DNA from: Sympetrum striolatum
Taxonomy: Eukaryota; Arthropoda; Insecta; Odonata; Libellulidae
DNA: 64,000 nt
Assembly (NCBI GenBank): GCA_947579665.1
Contig: OX388350.1
Location: 28,863,393 to 28,927,392 of the forward strand
Direction: 5' to 3'
Within the stretch, counting starts at the first letter, position 1, and each line of letters begins with the position of its first letter. The notes under the pieces are model-generated. The model did not search any database and was not told where the DNA came from. It was given only the letters and a program-made list of their open reading frames with translations. The position numbers and the translations under genes are program-made. Shown one piece after another: positions 23,786 to 34,492 of the stretch.

Positions 23786-25052
23786 TCTATAACATAATAT
23801 AGTGTGTGTGTGTGTGTATGTTCGCTAAAAACTCGAGAACCGAGAGTCGCAAAACTTTGAAATTTTCTACATTATTAAAAGTCGTCCCCGCGCAGAGTAT
23901 AGGCTTCCTTTTATTTACCTTAAGTCCACGGTTCGTACCAAGACGGGTCAAAACGTTTCCATAAGAAATACACGTAGAGGTAATTTTTTTCGTTGCAGGG
24001 TTCATTTCTTTTGCGAAATTAAATTAGACATAATGGTCCTAGAAAGTCGAATTAAGTACCAAAAGAAGAAAAACAAAATAGAAATTTTTATTTTGGTCGT
24101 GAAATTTCGTTTTCGACTCGAAAATGCGAACAGTTTGATAAAATACGTGAATATTTTATTCAAATTCTGAGGTTGTAAACGACCCATTCATTTGACTATC
24201 TAGGTAATTGTTGATTCTAGCTCATGAGTTTATGTATTTGAAGACATTGATAATTAATGAAATATTTAAGAAAGTTTTTCGAATTTTGTTTAAACTTCTG
24301 TATCAACCATGTTTTATTTATATCAACGTTATTTTTTACCGTAAAATTATAATTTTAATCGTAGTGTCCGTTTCAACTTTCATTTCCGTGATAGTGTTTG
24401 TGTTAATGATTGTGTTCTGTGCTTATGTGGTGTTTTAGTTACTTTCCGTAAAAACATTCATCGGTTGTTTACACAGTAATATTTATTTCTATTATTTGCT
24501 TATGCGTTTCCGTATTACCTTTGTGCATTTCTGAAAATTAATCCTTAAAGGTGATGATGTTTATCCTAATTTTATCTTTGAATATGTTTTTATAATCTTT
24601 GAACGAATACTGTCTTTATCGAAGAAATTTTTCATTTGGAAGATATGAGATTGAATATTTAGTCAAGGTGGCTTTGTAAACTTAAGTACAATTTTCATTT
24701 CTTGGTTTATTGGTTTGGAAATATAAATCGAAATATCGTTCGCAGGCTCTATTTCAATTGCAAAATCAAATTAAGAAAATCATTGTTGTCAACATGAGAT
24801 AAGTTTGACAGAAATATTATATGAAAATGAATATTCAAATGACCAAACATAGATTTCAGCAACAAATTATGAGAGCCTAAGATATTGGGATTTTCACGGA
24901 AAAGTTTCGTTTAAGGTAATCCAACGGCAATCTGTACTATCAAACAAAGCTAAAATGATACATATTAGATTATCTTCTATTTTATAAAAGGATTACTGTA
25001 TTTAATTCTACTTCTATTCTCCCCGTTGGGAATCACCGGGTGCTACAGCTAG
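23786..25052 (+). mobile_element. Non-autonomous Helitron
   Basis: 1,267 bp starting TCTATAACATAATATAG and ending GGTGCTACAGCTAG, inserted between A (23,785) and T (25,053) with no target duplication; X1 shows the empty AT site at 18,010/18,011. The 5' TC, the 3' CTAG, the AT target and a CCCG...CGGG hairpin ending 8 nt before CTAG are Helitron hallmarks. A short GT tract (about 23,811-23,819) follows the 5' end. No Rep or helicase coding remains; open frames of 60-76 codons are AT-rich and unrelated. It must have been moved by enzymes from an autonomous relative. Confidence 0.88.
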
Positions 25053-26394
25053 TTAATTATAAAATAATTAAATTAAAGAGAATAGTACTAGAAATAATTA
25101 GAATAAGATGTGAATGTAAATAAACCTAAGAGAATCTTAGGAAAAAAATCCACTGCAGGAAAACACCCACAAAGAAAAAGGTGTGAAAACCTGCGCAAAC
25201 CTACCGAAAGTAATAATTAAAAGATGAGAAAAAAGAAAATGACAAAGCATAGAAATACACTACTTGTAAGTACATGAGTGCGATATATAAATAAGAATCA
25301 GACCACATTAAAATAAATTATAGCAACATACATAATTATATGAAACAAACAAAAAAATGGAAAAAAAAGGAAAACGTACATGAATTCGTAACCATTAGGT
25401 ACAATATGAGATAGATACATAATGTCATAAAAAAATTGACGATACAATACATACAGTATATAATAGTCAAGTTTGCACCCAACATAGGCGGTAAACCTAT
25501 TTAACAGTTTACAACTGCAGTTGAACCAACATAGGCATTCCAGGCGTAGGCATTTATTACTAAGTACCAAATAGAAAGTTTTATTGAACGTAATGTAATG
25601 CATGAGAATTACCTGAACTCACTCTACAAAAATTTCTTTGTTGCCCGCGAGGCTTAGTTTCGCTAACACTCACCTAAATTTTATCAGTATTCTCTCTACT
25701 CATTTATATAGTTTTCTATTGGAATACATAACCGTTCCTGGAAAAATGGGGTTGAATAAAAATCTTTCTCATCTGATCGTAAGTCAATCGCTACGTTTTG
25801 TTTATCACCATTGTAAATACCGAAATCACAAAGGATTACTACCTCTTAAAACAAGTAAATGTACTTACCACTTCACAAGATATAGAACTTCTCCAAAATC
25901 GTTGATTCGAATTATGTTTCTTTATTCGGTTGCTAAAATAACATCACGCTTGTTTACGTAGTTACCTTTGGAATCAGTTCGAGTAAAACATTTTTAATTT
26001 GAATTTATTACGAACAAAACTATTTTATTAGAAGTATAATTGAGCAAGTACAATTTAAGCTCTCTATTACATAGAACATTATACTATTTGCAAAAATAAA
26101 TAACTGAAAATTGTTTTCCAAGGTTAACTAATGCTTTCCTTGCCATGAAATTGAAAATCTGATTCTCTTTGCATTTCTTACGGACCTATGATTCCCATAG
26201 ATTTGTATGAGAGTCAACAAACACCTAAGTCGTCAGGGGGAATGTTTGCTTATATCCACTAAATTATTCAAATAGATCGTGTTTTTACCTGAATTCTCGC
26301 GATTTCGAATCTAAAACAATAGAAATATGGATTTTTTCCTATCCGGATATCTTAATTAATGGCATTTATAAAGCCTTATTAATCAGTGGTAGTT

Positions 26395-26735
26395 GAGCTC
26401 TGGGTGGCAGAGTGGGCCTCTTGCCCGATAGGTGTGGGGCGATCGGGCTCCAGGGCGCAATTTTTTTCCGGTAACGATTGGCTTTTTCGCATTCCTATTT
26501 TCGGAATAACTCTTCATAATCATCGAAATTAATTATCCGTCACAGTAATTGATGAAATATTGCTGAGAAGGATATTTTATTCATCCATAGTCATACATTC
26601 GGGTTTCGCAGTATTAGTTCGTGTTCAATCCCCGACCAGGGCTATTTTTTTTCTGGTAACGATTGGCGGCTACACTGTCTTTTCCATATTCCTAATTTCG
26701 GGATAACGCTTCAATATCATTAAAAATTATTTTGT
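26395..26735 (+). repeat. SINE-like module 3
   Basis: Essentially identical to the module at 19,352, including its variant box A TGGCAGAGTGG and the GTGTTCAATCC form of box B. It lies within the near-identical tract shared at an offset of 7,043 bp. Confidence 0.5.
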
Positions 26736-27795
26736 GACCCAATGCAATTGTAAATCGTATTTATCTTCCGAATGACTTTTTGTTTACAGGAGAACCGCGG
26801 GAGCAATTACGATATTTTCAATAACTGTTATCTATCCAAATTAATGAAATGACGGTGATGAATGGTAATAATAATTAAACAGCAGGACTAGTTCAAGGAC
26901 AAACAAAGGAATAATCAGAATTGCTTAACCATTCATAAGATATGGAATCTTACAGTTCAATGCAGGTAAAGGGAAAAATAACATTTTTCCAATGATGCAT
27001 TCCTCTATATAGTAAAACGTTTGAGCGATTAGTTTTTCAGTTTTTTACAAAATTGTTTATTAGTTAAATTGATAGTTATCTCAATTTAATTGTTGCCGCA
27101 TATAATTTGTAGCAGTAATTTCAAAGGTACTTGGGAAAATGGGTTTGAATAAGAATCTTTCTCATATAGTCGTAAGTCAATCGCTACGTTTCGTTTATCA
27201 CAATTATAAATACCGAAATCAAAAAGAATTACATCCTCCTAAAGCAACGATCATGTACTTACCACTTCACAAGATATAGAATCTCTACAAAATCATTGAC
27301 AGTTGTTTCAAATTATGTTTGTATATTCAGTTGCTAAAATAACATCACGCTTGTTTACGTAGTTACCTTTGGAATCAGTTTGAGAGCAACATTTTAAATT
27401 TACATTTATTACGGAACGAAACCATTTCATTAGAAGTATTAATGAGTAAGTACAATTTAAAACATATATTACATAGAATGTTATACAATTTGCAAAAATA
27501 GATAATTGACAATCATTTTCCAAAGTTTACTATTGCTTTCCTTGCCATGAAATTGAAAATCTGGTTCTCCATGCATTTCTTACGGACCTAAAATTCCCAT
27601 ATATTTGTATGAGAGTCAACAATCACCTAAGTCGTCAGGGGAATGTTTGTTTATATCCACAAAATTATTCAAATAGTTCGTGTTCTTACCTGAATTCTCG
27701 CGATTTAGAATCTAAAACATTAGAAATATGGATTTATTTCGATTCGGATATCTTAATTGGTATTATTTATAAAGCCTAATTAATCGATGAAATTT

Positions 27796-28135
27796 GAGCT
27801 CTGGGTGGCCGAGTGGGCCACTTGCTCGATAGGTGTGGGAGGATCGGGCTCCAGGGTGCAATTTTTTTCACGTAACGATTGGCTTTTTCGCATTCCTATT
27901 TTCGGAATAACTCTTCATAATCATCAAAATTAAATATCCGTCACAGTAATTGATGAAATATTTGTAAGATGTATATTATATTCATCCATAGTCATACATT
28001 CGGATTCCTAGTATTAGTTCGGGTTCAATCCCCGACCAGGGCTAATTTTTTTCTGGCAACAATTGGCTGCTAGACTGTCTTTTCCATATTCCTGTTTTCG
28101 GTATAACTCTTCATTATCATTAAAAATTATTTTTT
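27796..28135 (+). repeat. SINE-like module 4
   Basis: Box A TGGCCGAGTGG near 27,806 and box B GGGTTCAATCCCCGACC at 28,021-28,037, each followed by a T-tract and an AAC-ATTGGC type tail. The second tail has mutated to CAACAATTGGC. Confidence 0.5.
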
Positions 28136-29203
28136 GATCCAATGCAATTTAATATCGTATTTATCTTCCGAATGACTTTTTGTTTACAGGAGAACCGCGG
28201 GAGCAATTACGATATTTTCAATAACCGTGGAGTTATCTATCCAAATTAATGAAATGACGATGAGGAATAATAACAATACTAAAACAGAAGGACGTGTCCA
28301 AGGACAAACAAAGGAATAATCAGAATTGCATAACCATTCATAAGATATGGAATCTTACAGTTCAATGCAGGTAAAGGGAAAAATTACATTTTTCCATTGA
28401 TGAATTCCTCTATATAATAAAACGTTTGAGCGATTAGTTTTTCAGTTTTTTACAAAATTGTTTATTAGTTAAATTGATAGTTATCTCAATTTAATTGTTG
28501 CCACGTCTAATTTGTAGCAGTAATTTCAAAGGTACTTGGGAAAATGAGTTTGAATAAGAAACTTTCTCATATAGTCGTAAGTCTATCCCTACCTTTCGTT
28601 CATCACAATTGTAAATACCGAAATCGCAAATGTTTACTTCCTCTTAAAACAACGATCATGTACTTACCACTTCACAAGATATAGAACCTCCACAACATCG
28701 TTGATTCGAATTATGTTTGTTTATTCGGTAGCTAAAATAACATCACGCTTGTTTACGTAGTTACCTTTGGAATCAGTTCGAGTAAAACATTTTTAATTTG
28801 AATTTATTACGAACGAAACTACTTTATTAGAAGTATAATTGAGTAAGTATAAATTAAAACCTATATTACATAGAAAATTATACTATTTGCAAAAATAGAT
28901 AACTGACAATTATTTTCCGAAGTTTACTACAGCTTTCCTTGCCATGAAATTGCGAATCTGGTTCTCCTTGCATTTCTTACGGACCTATGATTCCCATATA
29001 CTTGTGTGAGAGTCAACAAGGTCAACAATCAACTAAGTCGTCAGGGGGAATGTTTGTTTATATCCACAAAATTATTCAAATAGTACGTGTTTTTACCTGA
29101 ATTCTCGCGATTTTGAATCTAAAACAATAGTTTTACGGATTTTCTTTCGTTTCGGATATCTAAATTGACATTATTTATAAAGCCTCATTTTTCGATGGCT
29201 ATT

Positions 29204-29545
29204 GAGCTCTGGGTGGCCGAGTGGGCCACTTGCTCGATAGGTGTGGGGCGATCGGGCTCCAGGGCGCAATTTTTTTCCGGTAACGATTGGCTTTTCGCAT
29301 TCCTATTTTCGGAATAACTCTTTATAATCATTCAAATTTATTATTTGACCCATTAATTGATGAAATGTTGGTGTGATGTATATTTTATTCATCGATAGTC
29401 ATACCTTCGGGTTTCCTAGTATTAGTTCGGGTTCAATCCCCGACCAGGGCTATTTTTTTTCTTTTAACGATTGGCGACCAGACTGTCTTTTTCATATTCC
29501 TAATTTCGGAATAACTCTTCATTATCATTAAAGATTATTTTCTGA
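29204..29545 (+). repeat. SINE-like module 5
   Basis: Box A TGGCCGAGTGG near 29,214 and box B GGGTTCAATCCCCGACC at about 29,429-29,445. It is the last module before the truncated end of the third T core in array 2. Confidence 0.5.
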
Positions 29546-30522
29546 CCCAGTGCAATTGTATATCGTATTTATCTCCCGAATGACTTATAGTAGTCAATTT
29601 TGAATACAACATAGGCGGTAAACCTGTTTACCAGTTTACAACTGCAGTTGAACCGACATAGGCATTCCAGGCGTAGGCATTTATTACTAAGTACCGAATA
29701 GAAAGTTATATTGAACGTAATGTAATGCATGAGAATTACCTGAACTTACTATACAGAAATTCCTGTGTTGCCCGCGAGGCTCAGTTTCGCTAACACTCAC
29801 CTAAATGTTTTCTGTATTCTCTCTACTCATTTAAATAGTTTTCTATTGGAATACATTACCGTTCTTGGGAAAATGGGGTTAAATAAGAATCTTTCTCATA
29901 TGATCGTAAGTCAATCGCTACGTTTTGTTTATCACGATTGTAAATACCAAAATCACAAAGGATTACTTCCTCTTAAAACAACGATCATGTACTTACCACT
30001 TCACAAGATATAGAACCTCCACAACATCGTTGATTCGAATTATGTTTGTTTATTCGGTAGCTAAAATAACATCACGCTTGTTTACGTAGTTACCTTTGGA
30101 ATCAGTTCGAGTAAAACATTTTTAATTTGAATTTATTACGAACGAAACTCTTTTATTAGAGGTTTAATTGAGTAAGTACAAATTAAGCTTTATATTACAT
30201 AGAACATTATACTATTTGCAAAAATAGATAACTGACGATTATTTTCCAAAGTTAACTAATGCTTTCCTTGCCATGAAATTGCGAATCTGGTTCTCCTTGC
30301 ATTTCTTACTGGCCTAAAATTCCCATATATTTGTATGAGAGTCAACAATCACCTAAGTCGTCAGGGGGAATTTTTGTTTATATCCTCAAAATTATTCAAA
30401 TATTTAGTGTATTTATCTGAATCCTCACGATTTAGAATCTAAAACATTAGAAATATGGATTTATTTCGATTCGGATATCTTAATTGGTATTATTTATAAA
30501 GCCTAATTAATCGATGAAACTT

Positions 30523-30860
30523 GAGCTCTGGGTGGCCGAGTGGGCCACTTGCTCGATAGGTGTGGGGCGATCGGGCTCCAGGGTGCAATTTTTTTCCGGT
30601 AACGATTGGCTTTTTCGCATTCTTATTTTCGGAATAACTCTTCATAATCATCAAAATTTATTAATTGACCCAGTAATTGATGAAATATTGGTAAGATGTA
30701 TATTTTATTCATCGATAGTCATACCTTCGGGTTTCCTAGTATTAGTTCGGGTTCAATCCCCGACCAGGACTAATTTTTTTCTGGTAACGATTGGCGGCTA
30801 CACTGTCTTTTCCATATTCCTAATTTTGGAATAACTCTTCATTATCACTAAAAATTGTTT
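30523..30860 (+). repeat. SINE-like module 6
   Basis: Box A TGGCCGAGTGG near 30,533 and box B GGGTTCAATCCCCGACC at about 30,749-30,765. A 106-codon open frame crosses it, but its reading is broken in the other five copies, so it is not coding. Confidence 0.5.
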
Positions 30861-31307
30861 TCTGACCCAATGCAATTGTATATGGTATTTCTCTTCTGAA
30901 CGACTTTTTGTTTACATGAGAATACACGGGAGTAATTGCGATATTTTCAATAACCGTGGAGTTATCTTTCCAAATTAATGAAATGACGGTTATGAATTGT
31001 AATAATAATTAAACAGCAGGACTAGTTCAAGGACAAACAAAGGAATAATCAGAATTGCATAACCATTCATAAGATATGGAATCTTACAATTCATTGCAGG
31101 TAAAGGGAAATATTACATTTTTCCATTGATGAATTCCTCTATATTGTAAAACGTTTGAACGAGTAGTTTTTCAGTTGGTTATTAGTTAAATTGAAAGTTA
31201 TCTCAATTTAATTGTTGCCACGTATAATTTGTAGCAGTAATTTCAGAGATACTTATACTGTAACATCGTGGAAAGTGTATGGAAAATATCGAACCCACCA
31301 TGTAACG

Positions 31308-31985
31308 GGCAATTATTTAATTCTTAATCGTCACGTTTTCAACAGGGAAATCATTTTTATTGGGTACTCTTCCTGGTTGTCAGCTGTGAATCGTATATGA
31401 GCACGAAGGTTCAGTCTCACCTATATTTTTTTGTAGTTTTTTGCAACATTTAAATTTAATTTGTCAAAAGCTTAATTTTTGAAGTAGGTATTAATCTCTC
31501 ATTTTACCGAGATGAATCTCTGTAAAGTTTCATATTTCTCTCAGAGTCAAATGAATATTTCTGATTTTAAAAATTGAAATCCCTTCAATAAAAGATTTAG
31601 TATTTTTCTGAAAAGTTATATTAGTAAATATTCCCTTGGGATTTTTACCTGGAAAAATAATTGGTGTCCGCCGAAATTTTAAATTCCTTGAAGACAGCTT
31701 TCTCTAGTTCTTGAGGAAATCTGGAAGATATCTAATTTCAATCGCTGAAATCGATTAAGATTTAGTATACGTAATGAACCGATTAAGTCCATTATTGCAA
31801 CTCGCTTATAGAGGATTTCTGCCTTTGAATATTTCAATTTCATACTAATTTTTAGGTCGGGGTTCTTCATGTTAACTATTTTCTTTAGTAGAGCCAGGGA
31901 TCGATTTAAATCTTTTGTATGTTTTTTATCCGCTTTCACTATTATTTCATGTTCTTTTAAACGGCTCTGAATTTAAATTACTCGT
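31308..31985. other. AT-rich stretch after the array, nothing recognised
   Basis: Unique sequence begins right after CCATGTAACG. No gene, RNA or transposon end recognised. Confidence 0.6.
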
Positions 31986-32476
31986 GGGGTAAAGTGATCC
32001 CCAACGTTTTTATAGGGGACCACTACTCAAAGTGGGCAGGAGAGGTTGATGATTTTTGTAATGTGTTTATCTGCTAATAAATCACCATTAAATAATAAAA
32101 AAACTGTAGAAATGCGAATAACTTCTTGAAATAATAAAAAGTTATCAAATGTTTATGATATATATTTTATTAAATCCTATTATTTTCGTGATAAATAATG
32201 TTATTGTGCTTTGGTAATCATATTAAATTTAAAATTATTATATTAGGGGACCTGTTTACCCAGTGTATCGGGGAAAAGTGGACATTTTGCAAACTTACCA
32301 AACTTTTATGATCACGAGTGAAATTTTATTTGCAAAATTTACATAATTTTATAATTGTATAATGATACATTAAAGTGTAGCCTTTAAACTGACAAAGTTT
32401 AAGATAAGAAAATTATACCTAGTAGAAGATATAGCCAGTAAACTCTTTACCCGGGACCACTTTACCCGGGTCTTTC
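31986..32476. mobile_element. Relic with GGGGTAAAGTG-type inverted ends
   Basis: The left end holds GGGGTAAAGTGATCCCC (31,986-32,002). The right end, read inward from about 32,473, holds CCCGGGTAAAGTGGTCCCGG. Related words lie inside, near 32,013 (TAGGGGACCACT) and 32,246 (TAGGGGACCTGTTTACCC, then GGGGAAAAGTGGACA). This reiterated-end layout resembles the pogo-like element at 22,232. Boundaries and family are uncertain, no TA duplication is clear, and no protein is left. Confidence 0.45.
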
Positions 32477-33390
32477 GTATTTACTGTAGTAAGTGAGAAG
32501 TGTTTTGCATTTTATAAAATTATAACGCGTGTGCGAACCGTCAAATACTCTTTCTTTGTCTTCAAATCGACCCACCAACCGGACCCGATCCATACCATAG
32601 GCTCCAATTTGTATCCCCCTTTGTTTTGACACTGTTGGTGTTCCTGGTATTCACTATGGCGTTGGTTCCTAGAAGCCGCAACTCAAGTCGAGAAAAGGAT
32701 TGGCCTAACTTAGCCCCAGGGAAGTTCCCCAAGAGCCCGAATTATCTATAATATCATCCTATTAAATTAGGCATCTCACGCAACTTCCATTCCGAGGGGG
32801 ATCCACATGGTTTTGCGTTCCACCTTCCATCTGCTTTCGGAATAATGCTCTGCATAATGTTCCTTTGATTATGGATTGGAATGTGCTCTTCGTGATAGTC
32901 ACGCTTCTACTTGACTCAGAAGCTCAGAGCGTTGAAGCGTCCCTTCGCCTTATTTTATAGCAAAGAGGAAAGACATTTAGGTAAAAATTCGATCAATAGA
33001 GCCAAATTCACTAATAGAAGAACGATAAAATTAACCGTTCTTAGAGAAAACCGATGTGGTGAAATATTCTTTTATCAATAGAGGTATAAGGGAATGAAAT
33101 CCATTACCTGGAGAACTTCTCAACCCAATGCCAGTGAATGTTAAAAGTTTTTAAAAAAAGGTTAAAAGATTGTGAAATTTAAATTGTTATAAATACATAT
33201 ATGTACATTTAATGCATAGCTTTAATCAATTTATAATCCTTAGAGTAAGAAAATAGTTCCAGGTAGTACAATTAAATTATTAGCCGACTGTATCTGTGTT
33301 GGTGGAGGTGTTTGTATTTTGTTTATTTGACTTGTTTGACTTATTGTACCAATTGGGCCTAAATGCTTCTTTTAAGATGTGTAATGTCCA
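32477..33390. other. Stretch without recognised features
   Basis: Moderately GC-richer at 32,560-32,960, AT-rich after. No gene, RNA or repeat was recognised in either part. Confidence 0.5.
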
Positions 33391-33455
33391 CGGGAGGTTT
33401 TTGGAGGGTTACCCTCCCGTCCTTGGGCGAATACCGGATAGATTGTATTTTTATA
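33391..33455 (+). repeat. Repeat family B, plus-strand copy
   Basis: CGGGAGGTTTTTGGAGGGTT followed by ACCCTCCCGTCC forms a short hairpin (GGGAGG/CCTCCC), then GGGCGAATACCGGATAGATT. A diverged inverse copy lies at 34,425-34,492. Class unknown. Confidence 0.6.
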
Positions 33456-34424
33456 CCCACCTCGACCGTTGCCACCTAGTAATCATACCAAATAGCAGCG
33501 TTTAGATTAAAACTCAATAAGTTCACGCTTGACTTGATGGAAGTTCATTTTCAAGATGAAGTTATTTTTATTTTCACAAAGAAAAACTAATTTTACCATG
33601 AAAGCAATACTTACAGAGATGGGAGCCATGTGAAAACAGGTCCATGACGGTGAAAATATTAAACGTCAGTATGTGGTGGAATTAGTGGAATGTCATCGGA
33701 CTTAAGATCGCGGATGGACTATCGAGTTTTTCAAATGGTTTTACTTATAAGCAATCGAAGCAGTAAACCTGGATAGCGGGATTTTAGTCTTATATAAGTT
33801 GTTTAACTCGTTTGTCTCCTCAATATCAAAAAACCCAATGATTTATAGCTACACCAATGAATGGTGGATATATTGAACTCTCATCTGGTTTTAAGCTTCG
33901 GGCTTTCAGGCCCACAGCACCTGTTTGATGTGCGTACGCTATGCTACTGCCTCCGCCTGTCTACCGGCTTAAATTAGCAGTTTCCAATGTTAACATTGCC
34001 AGATGTCTTTTAAGGATTTTTGGGAACCGTAATTTTCTTTCGAAGACATCCAATTTATATTTGTATTCTTTGGAAGGAGATATGGAAGCATGCTTCTTAC
34101 TAATTCCGAATCTATTGTGCCTTGAGGTTCGACCGATCGGTAGTAAAGTACTCTATAATGTGGTTGCTTTGAGCAAAAAGGGTTTCAAAATTCTCTTAAG
34201 AATGAGTTATTGTTTATACTCCGGAAGAAATTAAGGCTGGTTGAAAAAGATTCTGTGGGAAGCTCACCAAATTTACTAGTATTTGCGATCTTTAAAATTA
34301 TTTAAAATGAAATATTTTGAAAAGTTCGCGGAAAAATTATTTAGAAATGAATGATATTGATTTATTCTCAAGGACTAAAATTAACCAGATTAATTAGACC
34401 AGATAGTAGTAACTTAAGTGCAGA
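33456..34424. other. DNA between the family B copies, no gene identified
   Basis: Holds an ATG-initiated open frame of 97 codons at 33,941-34,234 without recognisable domain or splice context. If the flanking inverted copies are ends of one element this would be its interior, but nothing in it looks like a transposase. Confidence 0.45.
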
Positions 34425-34492
34425 AAAATAAAATAATCTGCCTGGTATTCACCCTAGTCGGGAGGAAAACCACCCAAAACCTCCCGAAGGCA
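34425..34492 (-). repeat. Repeat family B, minus-strand copy
   Basis: Read on the minus strand it contains CGGGAGGTTTTGGGTGGTTT, CCTCCCGACTAGGGTGAATA and CCAGGCAGATT, clearly related to 33,391-33,455. The two could be separate insertions in opposite orientation or the inverted ends of one element of about 1.1 kb. Confidence 0.6.

Larger units (their letters stand above)
21545..25637 (+). repeat. Segment X, copy 2, interrupted by two transposons
   Basis: Homologous to 17,072-18,594 but split into three pieces: 21,545-22,231, 23,508-23,785 and 25,053-25,637. The interruptions are the pogo-like element (22,232-23,505 plus a duplicated TA) and the Helitron (23,786-25,052). Flanking sequence rejoins exactly when each insert is removed, as judged against X1. 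Confidence 0.88.
17072..31307. repeat. Two-level tandem duplication (X1-T1-X2-T2), 14.2 kb
   Basis: The sequence starting TTTTGGTCTGTTTTC at 17,074 restarts at 21,545. The block terminus GAACCCACCATGTAACG is reached at about 21,544 and again at 31,307. Thus X1 (17,072-18,594) plus T1 (18,595-21,544) was duplicated as X2 (21,545-25,637) plus T2 (25,638-31,307). X2 minus its two inserts is about 1,550 bp, against 1,523 bp for X1. T1 holds two and T2 four copies of a roughly 1.4-kb unit. No coding sequence is shared by the copies. The array is best seen as locally amplified noncoding DNA carrying SINE-like sequence. Confidence 0.85.
25638..31307 (+). repeat. T array 2: four units, one truncated and rejoined
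   Basis: T cores run at about 25,742-27,130, 27,131-28,537, 28,538-29,582 (3' end missing) and 29,871-31,250. GAGCTCTGGGTGG recurs at 26,395, 27,796, 29,204 and 30,523. At about 29,582 the third core breaks off inside GAATGACTT and passes into the tail of segment X (29,583-29,764), then into a fresh array head. The final terminus matches the end of T1. Confidence 0.85.

Noticed and set aside
30514..30834. 106-codon frame over the sixth SINE-like module
   Set aside because: The same sequence in the other T units is interrupted, so it is not under coding constraint.
17072..31307. CRISPR array
   Set aside because: Repeat units are about 1.4 kb, not short direct repeats with spacers, and the sequence is eukaryotic.
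17072..31307. A single giant transposon or integrated virus
   Set aside because: No long open frames, no terminal repeats at the outer edges, and copy structure is explained by tandem duplication plus two later insertions.
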